The translations under genes were made by a program, and so were the position numbers. Under the pieces are notes generated by a model that did not search any database, had not been told where the DNA came from, and was given only the letters and a program-made list of their open reading frames with translations. A stretch of DNA of 64,000 bases from Artemisia argyi (Eukaryota > Streptophyta > Magnoliopsida > Asterales > Asteraceae), in the NCBI GenBank assembly GCA_030686995.1, contig JARVZY010002408.1, positions 847,001 to 911,000 of the forward strand, written 5' to 3'. Positions 59,379-64,000 of this stretch are shown here, piece by piece (position 1 is the stretch's first letter; every line of letters starts with the position of its first letter).

Positions 59379-60741
59379 CACATTCGGGCAAGTATACCCT
59401 AGTCAATTGTAGTATAGGAGTGGTAAGTCAAGGTCGTCCCAAGAGACAAGGTTGCACTCAAGTGTCGTTTGTTTGTTTAAGCAAGTAACAAGTTGGTGGT
59501 TATGACTGTCACGGATCAAACCACAAGAAAAATAATAAGATAACATCACACAAAGAACATTAATAGTAACCAAACATCTGTTTATCACAAGTCATCATAA
59601 TATCCAAACAAGTATTCAAAACAAAACCAAATTGTATTCAACCAAACATTAGTCTTCAACCAACATAGTAATCATAAGCATCATGAAATATAAAAGTAAC
59701 AAGATTTACCCAAAGTATGAATTACAAATAGGTAAAGGTGAAAGGTTATAGCTACCTTCAAGCCCCATCAACGTAACAAAGTTTCCAATCAACTACAACT
59801 TCTAACCAAACTAGAGAATCGCTCCAATATTTGGTGATACGTCCTCCATGAACGGCAGAGGTGAGATAAAAGTGGTAACAAATCTTCCTTTAGAGTAGAG
59901 GATAGAAATGCACCCTTGTTTTGGTGACAATCCTTCCTTTAGGAATGCACACCGGTTTTGGTGACAATCCTTCCTTTAGGATGTAGGCTAGGAGTGCACA
60001 CTTAGAACCAAGCCTAAGCACTCATATTTGTAATGGAAATCAAGCTTAGCCTCCAAGCAAGTTTCTTGGGCACTAAGTGTCATAAAATGCCAGGTTTAGG
60101 AGTTATTATGGAGACATGATCGGACTTGGGACTTAAAGACACTTAATTATGCATTAAAAATGACTTGGGGAGGCCAGATTAGTCCATCCGATTGGTTGGA
60201 TTCCATCCGATCCGGATGGATGAAAAGGCAGTTTCTAACCGAATCGGTTGCGGGCTCCTACCGATCGGATGGATGAGTTTGGCAGAAAATGATAAACATG
60301 AAAGTTGTAGATCTTTCTCTTAGCTTTCCGTGGCCGCTAACGGGGGGTCAAACGGAGTTCGTATGCTCAAGTTATGGCCAAAATGGTGAAGGTGTGTTGG
60401 GAACAACGAGTCTTCCATTATTTCTTCATTTTAGATTCTTTCCTTCATTTCACTTCTCGTTTTCCTTCTTGTGCTTTATTCTTAAGTCCTTGGAGTGACA
60501 ATCTTCATGACTTTATCTTCTCGAATATACTCCAAGAGACTTTCATTTGTCGGGAATTCCTCCGTACATTCACAAATCTTCGTTTTTGATCATTTTTACG
60601 TCTTTTCCTTCATTTTCCTTCCATGAACCTAAAATAGAGAATATACTTCATTAAGTACCATAAGTTCATAAAAGTGACCAAAATATATGCATAAAATCCA
60701 CAATAACGCTCCTAAAAATATGTTAATTTTGAGCGTTATCA
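59379..60741 (-). repeat. Solo LTR (1,363 bp), TSD AGGAA
   Basis: Flanked by AGGAA at 59374-59378 and 60742-60746. Removing it rejoins a plausible leader just upstream of the TATA box. On the minus strand it starts TGATAACGCTCAAAATTAAC. The other end reads CCCGAATGTG instead of a terminal CA. A phrase near 59405-59440 (GTCAATTGTAGTATAGGAG, then GGTAAGTCAAGGTCGTCCC) resembles the one near the edge of the solo LTR at 19906, suggesting related LTRs. No genes. Confidence 0.65.
60203..60268. repeat. Three adjacent short palindromes in the solo LTR
   Basis: CCATCCGATCCGGATGG (60203-60219), AACCGAATCGGTT (60237-60249) and CCGATCGG (60261-60268); each is self-complementary apart from the central base or bases. 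Confidence 0.7.
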
Positions 60742-60763
60742 AGGAAACCCTAGTTTATTTTAG

Positions 60764-60772
60764 TATAAATAG
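60764..60772 (+). promoter_or_regulatory. TATA box of the outer Athila right LTR
   Basis: TATAAATAG in TTTAGTATAAATAGATG. It lies 18 bases right of the solo LTR duplication, so that insertion separated the box from its upstream promoter. Confidence 0.45.
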
Positions 60773-61054
60773 ATGTATTGTAAGCCTTGTGAGGCAGGTA
60801 GATTTTTAACTTAGTTTCCTGTTTTCAAATTGTAATCTTTTTTCAGTCTTATCTATTTAGTAACCTTAGTAATAGTTTGTAATCATTTTTATCAATTTAA
60901 TTCAAGTTTTCAGTTTCCATTACAAGTTCAGTTCTACATTTCAGTTTTAACATAAAGTTTAAGTTTTTAGCATAAAATCTTGTTCAGCCTTTATTATTGT
61001 TTCAAAAGTTTCAAAAAGTTGTTGTAAACTCCCATTTCAAGCAGAAAACTCAGG

Positions 61055-61112
<58 letters not shown>
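61055..61112. repeat. Poly(A)48 followed by a (GA)n run
   Basis: 48 consecutive A (61055-61102) then GAGAGAGAGA. It is in the middle of an LTR, not at the tail of a retroposon with visible target duplications. Confidence 0.9.
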
Positions 61113-61113
<1 letters not shown>

Positions 61114-63446
61114 AAAGAAAATCAAGAGAAAAAAAAATGGTGGATCAAGGTTTGGAGAAGGAAGCAGGAATGATGGTGAGGTTTAGAGCTCATGGGAGCA
61201 TAGGTTAATTTGGTTCTGGTTCTTTTTCAATGCTTGGCTTGGACTTCTTGTAAGATTTGAAATTCCATTCCTTTTTTGCATAACCTGTTATTCCCAGCTA
61301 TTGAATTTGTGAGTTGTTTGTTCTAGTTTGTTTACGCTCATTTAAGATTTGTTTAAGTTAAATTAGTGGCTGCATAGTCTTATGTCTCACATAGCTTCTT
61401 TAAGCCTTCATAATTGTGCTTAAGAGGGTGTTTGGATCAAGTTTTGTTTGGTGGCAGTTGTGTTGTTAAGTATAAGAAACTGATTGCAGAGTGTTATTAG
61501 GGTATTAGTGAGTCAAAAACAGGCTTTGGTTAGTCATTTTTGAAGCAAAAGTCAAAATTAGGTTCGTAACTCACTAATCTTTTAACTGTTAGTTTTTTTT
61601 AGGAATCATAACCTTAGATTTTAGTCATTAGTTGTTTAGATTATTTAAATCAGCTTCATTTTACCTTGTAACAGCTTAATTAGTAACTTAGGACTCTTGG
61701 AATCTCATTAAAGTCAGCTTAGCCAAAAATTTCAAAAAGTCAAAATGCATAGTTCTAGTAGAAATCCAAAAATTGAGTGATTTTTCCTAAATTTTGGGCT
61801 TAGAATCAGGACTTAAAATTTCTTGTGGGTGAAATATCCCAGCTAGTCTTTAGGGATCCATCTTCATTTCATTTTTGTGATTTTTATTATGGGGCCCACA
61901 ACCCCCTAAACAGGGCTGCAGGCCCTTGTCTGCTGCTGCTATTTGATACTCAGATTTGCTGAGTTCTTAGCTTGAGCAAAGCTTGTTGGATTGGATTTCA
62001 TGTTCCATCGTTATTGTTACTTCTTGATGTTATCATATTTGTTAATCAGTATTAGCTTAAGTTTTAGCTTATCTAGCTTATTCCCCCCTAACCCGTTGTT
62101 GCTACTACTGTTCTTATTGGAGTTCTAGTTGTTGGTCTTGTTCTTGATTTCTTCGTAAATCTGCTTATGATTGTTGTTCTAATTTGTGTTGCTTGATCTT
62201 GTTGTTGTTCTGTTCCTTGTTGTTGTTGTTTTACTGATTTAAGCTCATAGCTTAACTGAGCATGTAAGGTTTTTGAGCTCATTTATGTTGTGCATTTTGA
62301 ACAAAAAAAAAGTTTTGTACATGAAATCCAATTGGAATCGTGAAACAATCTTGAAAACTCAATCTGCATTGGAATTAATTCAGGTTTTGGTTAGCTAGAA
62401 ATCCATTTTTAGTGAAATTCCTAAGTTTGTGTGTGATATTGTGAGTCAGTAAAGAAGAAAAAGGCAAAAAGAAAAGAAAACAAAAATAAATAAATTTTGT
62501 GCAAAAATTAAGGTTCGAACCCTAGACCTCTTTCACATAGACACAACACACCACACACTAACCAACTGCCCTAGGGACTTTTCTCAGTTATACTTCCCCT
62601 TTGTTTACATTTAACCACTTTTGTCCTTTTAAGCTTATTTGTGCTTTTCAGCTTATTCAGCTTATTTTTACACTAGACCCTAGCTTTTTATATTTTTCAT
62701 AGATTAATATTAACTTGTAGTATTTTCTAAAAAAGTTTCAGATTTTTCGGCTTTATAATTTATTTATTAGAATTTAATTAGTGTTTATTAGTAATTAATT
62801 CATAATAAATAGAATTTTTGTTGAAAAATTAATTTTCTTTTTTCAAAAATTTTATTTTGTCATTTAGTGCGTAAGAAAATTTATTGAAAACCCGTAGGAC
62901 CTTTGTAGCTCAAATTTTACGTTTTATTTTGTATGTTGACGTTTATTTTTAATAAACGTCGCGTTTTTAATTTAGATTACGTTTTAGGATTCCCCGTTTT
63001 CCCTAACATGTTTCTCGTAGCTTTTTAGGTCATTTTAAATAGTTTTTAGCATTCCTTAGTTTATTTTTCCATTTAGGTTACGTTTATTCCATTTTCGTTC
63101 GTTAATTCGTAATTTTCGTTAATTTAACGTATCACAAAACCAAACAATCTTTCACAACCAAACATACAAGGTTTTAATCTCGATCTTTTCACGAAACTTT
63201 CCATTCACACCTCGTTGGGGTACGACTCGGGAAATCACTTCCCGGTCTCATAATTTGAATATCACTTTCACGAGTTTTTGCGAGGTAATCTTTTTCCTAA
63301 AAGGTTTACTCGTATTACTTCACGTCTATTTGTCTCACGATAAATTAGACCTCACGTTTGTTGATATTTTGATAAATTGTTTTTGCACACACCAAAACAC
63401 AACGAACCAATTACTACATATTATTAAAAAAGATCTTGGTACTGAC

Positions 63447-63528
63447 CAACTCCAAACTGGAAAACGAAGAACATGAAGAGTAACCGAATAATAACTGCTG
63501 AAACAATGGAGCAGCAAATATCTCTCAT
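63447..63528 (-). CDS. Proposed exon 1 of the split host gene
   Basis: An open frame from ATG 63528 encodes MRDICCSIVSAVIIRLLFMF then FVFQFGV, a clear hydrophobic segment, and ends at a good donor G|GTCAGT (63446-63441). Phase 1 matches the two extra bases at the start of the exon at 37012. With the outer Athila removed the intron would be 63 bp, short but possible in plants. The frame is also open upstream of the ATG for about 30 codons, so the true start is unsure. Confidence 0.35.
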
Positions 63529-63684
63529 CTTCCTTACGATATTTGGATGGTTTACTGATTCACAAGTTAGATAGTGCAGGTATATATGATCAAGTCTAAA
63601 TAAGGTGCAAAGAAATTGACTCTCACACCTTGGCCTCTATGTTTTTTGGAGAGCTAACAAGTCCTTATATATTATTGTCGACAA

Positions 63685-63957
63685 TCATAGATAATTCAAA
63701 TCTCCATCATCAACACTCCACTCAGTAATAATAGGACCATACGATGCAAGTATAGGCTGATTAGAACTAGGATTAACATCCTTAGGTTTCTTATTTTTCC
63801 TCATAGTCACCTTCGACAAATCAACAGTAGCATTCAATTCTTCAATATTCACATTAACAGGTTGTGTTAGTGTATTATTCCCCTCTCCCTTATTCGACAT
63901 CACATTAACAGGTTTGTCCTTAGTCTCACATGTCGAAGATAAAAAACAATTTTGCAT
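63685..63957 (-). CDS. Unidentified 90-residue open frame
   Basis: Begins MQNCFLSSTCETKDKPVNVM and is hydrophilic, with a basic patch (TMRKNKKPKD). It ends ILASYGPIITEWSVDDGDLN plus YL. I do not recognise it. It lies upstream of the proposed exon 1 on the same strand but is not in an obvious frame relation to it. It may be a fragment of another transposon. Confidence 0.3.
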   Translation of the reverse strand: MQNCFLSSTCETKDKPVNVMSNKGEGNNTLTQPVNVNIEELNATVDLSKVTMRKNKKPKDVNPSSNQPILASYGPIITEWSVDDGDLNYL

Positions 63958-64000
63958 CTCTCACAACCAATAAATACACAAAACAAATCACCAACAACTG

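Larger units (their letters stand above)
37044..63409 (+). mobile_element. Outer Athila-like element (deletion derivative) with nested insertions
   Basis: The left end is an Athila LTR start (TGATGAGTGCTC, 37044) and the right end is CACAACGAACCA (63409). They are flanked by the proposed duplication ATTAC (37039-37043 and 63410-63414). Of its own sequence it keeps an LTR start, a jump into pol, protease-RT-RNase H-integrase, a 3' untranslated region and a right LTR lacking its 5' end. The inner Athila (37318-54549) and a solo LTR (59379-60741) are later insertions. The right boundary is inferred from a CA plus a five-base match and from host sequence continuing on both sides. Confidence 0.6.
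59041..63409 (+). repeat. Right LTR region of the outer Athila, 5'-truncated
   Basis: The order of sequence types resembles other Athila LTRs here: a C/T-rich block (59041-59170), TATA box (60764-60772), poly-A plus GA run (61055-61112), GCTTATT-rich section, AT-rich block (62690-62870), then CGTTT-rich end and CATTCACACCTCGTTGGGG near the 3' end. It ends CACAACGAACCA before the ATTAC duplication. No gene is present; the first 300 or so bases of a normal LTR are missing. A 1.36 kb solo LTR interrupts it. Confidence 0.55.
28211..63528 (-). pseudogene. Host membrane-protein gene split by nested transposons
   Basis: Four minus-strand pieces can be chained: 63447-63528 (proposed exon 1), 36895-37012 plus 28394-28493 (one exon cut by a CACTA element) and 28211-28285 (next exon). 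Removing the CACTA element with one GCC duplication leaves an open frame across the cut (YVIRG then AVAGT). The predicted protein has a hydrophobic N-terminal segment, then G/A-rich helices with the pattern GAILGVIAGAVIGWSNE, then GAVAGTTMSYKLTKATF and an acidic DDDYELGF. The pattern GAxxGxxxGAxxGxxxExxF, followed by an acidic turn and VDLV, loosely recalls the N-terminal membrane region of NEP1-interacting/ATL RING proteins, but no RING was found. The exons and frame are seen; the family is tentative. As it stands the gene needs transcripts to cross 26 kb of retrotransposon in an intron and has 8.4 kb inserted in an exon, so it is very probably dead. Confidence 0.5.

Noticed and set aside
61055..61102. 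Poly(A) tail of a processed pseudogene or LINE
   Set aside because: No coding or LINE sequence lies upstream and no target duplication was found; it lies within an LTR after its TATA box.

Overview
This window is repeat-dominated plant nuclear DNA. There is no bacterial gene organisation, no operon and no CRISPR array. It is a nest of LTR retrotransposons (Ty3/gypsy Athila-like and Tekay/Del-like, plus Ty1/copia), solo LTRs, one CACTA-like DNA transposon and microsatellites, inserted in and around fragments of ordinary plant genes. The gag-like pseudogene at 6,030-7,896 (CEYCxGxHxxxDC knuckles, GDEHLDT and ESDEFIKSSVE motifs) resembles, from memory, proteins repeatedly annotated in Asteraceae (daisy family) genomes, so Asteraceae is the best guess.

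Layout. 1-5,841: a Tekay/Del-like element with a very large LTR (3.48 kb) and a decayed 2.2 kb interior. 5,842-12,227: a minus-strand non-autonomous Athila-like element B (tRNA-Asp type primer site, gag-like pseudogene, 4.0 kb LTR). 12,228-18,650: fragments of further LTRs, ending in the 3' end of a Sirevirus-like copia element. 18,651-about 22,500: a decayed minus-strand copia element whose gag is split by a 1.44 kb solo LTR. 23,443-27,293: a complete non-coding LTR element with target-site duplication (TSD) GCCAC. 28,494-36,894: a CACTA-like element (TSD GCC) that carries host-gene exons, including an HSP110/HSP70-like exon, and a 3.4 kb solo LTR. 37,044-63,409: an outer Athila-like deletion derivative (proposed TSD ATTAC). 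Inside it sits a full-length 17.2 kb inner Athila (37,318-54,549, TSD CTCTT). Inside the inner gag sits a 3.3 kb TRIM-like element with three LTRs (41,540-44,865, TSD GTGGC). The outer right LTR holds a further solo LTR (59,379-60,741, TSD AGGAA).

The central result is that the right half appears to be one host gene on the minus strand, broken apart by these insertions. Removing the CACTA element with one TSD copy restores an open exon in frame across 36,895/28,493. Removing the outer Athila joins sequence at 63,410 to an intron at 37,043. The predicted product is a small membrane protein with Gly/Ala-rich helices, loosely like the N-terminal region of NEP1-interacting (ATL-type) proteins; that family call is tentative.

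No retrotransposon here has an intact coding capacity. The best-preserved reading frame is the outer Athila integrase (56,946-58,370). All boundaries were read by eye from terminal dinucleotides, primer sites, purine tracts and TSDs. No alignment, database search or splice predictor was run.
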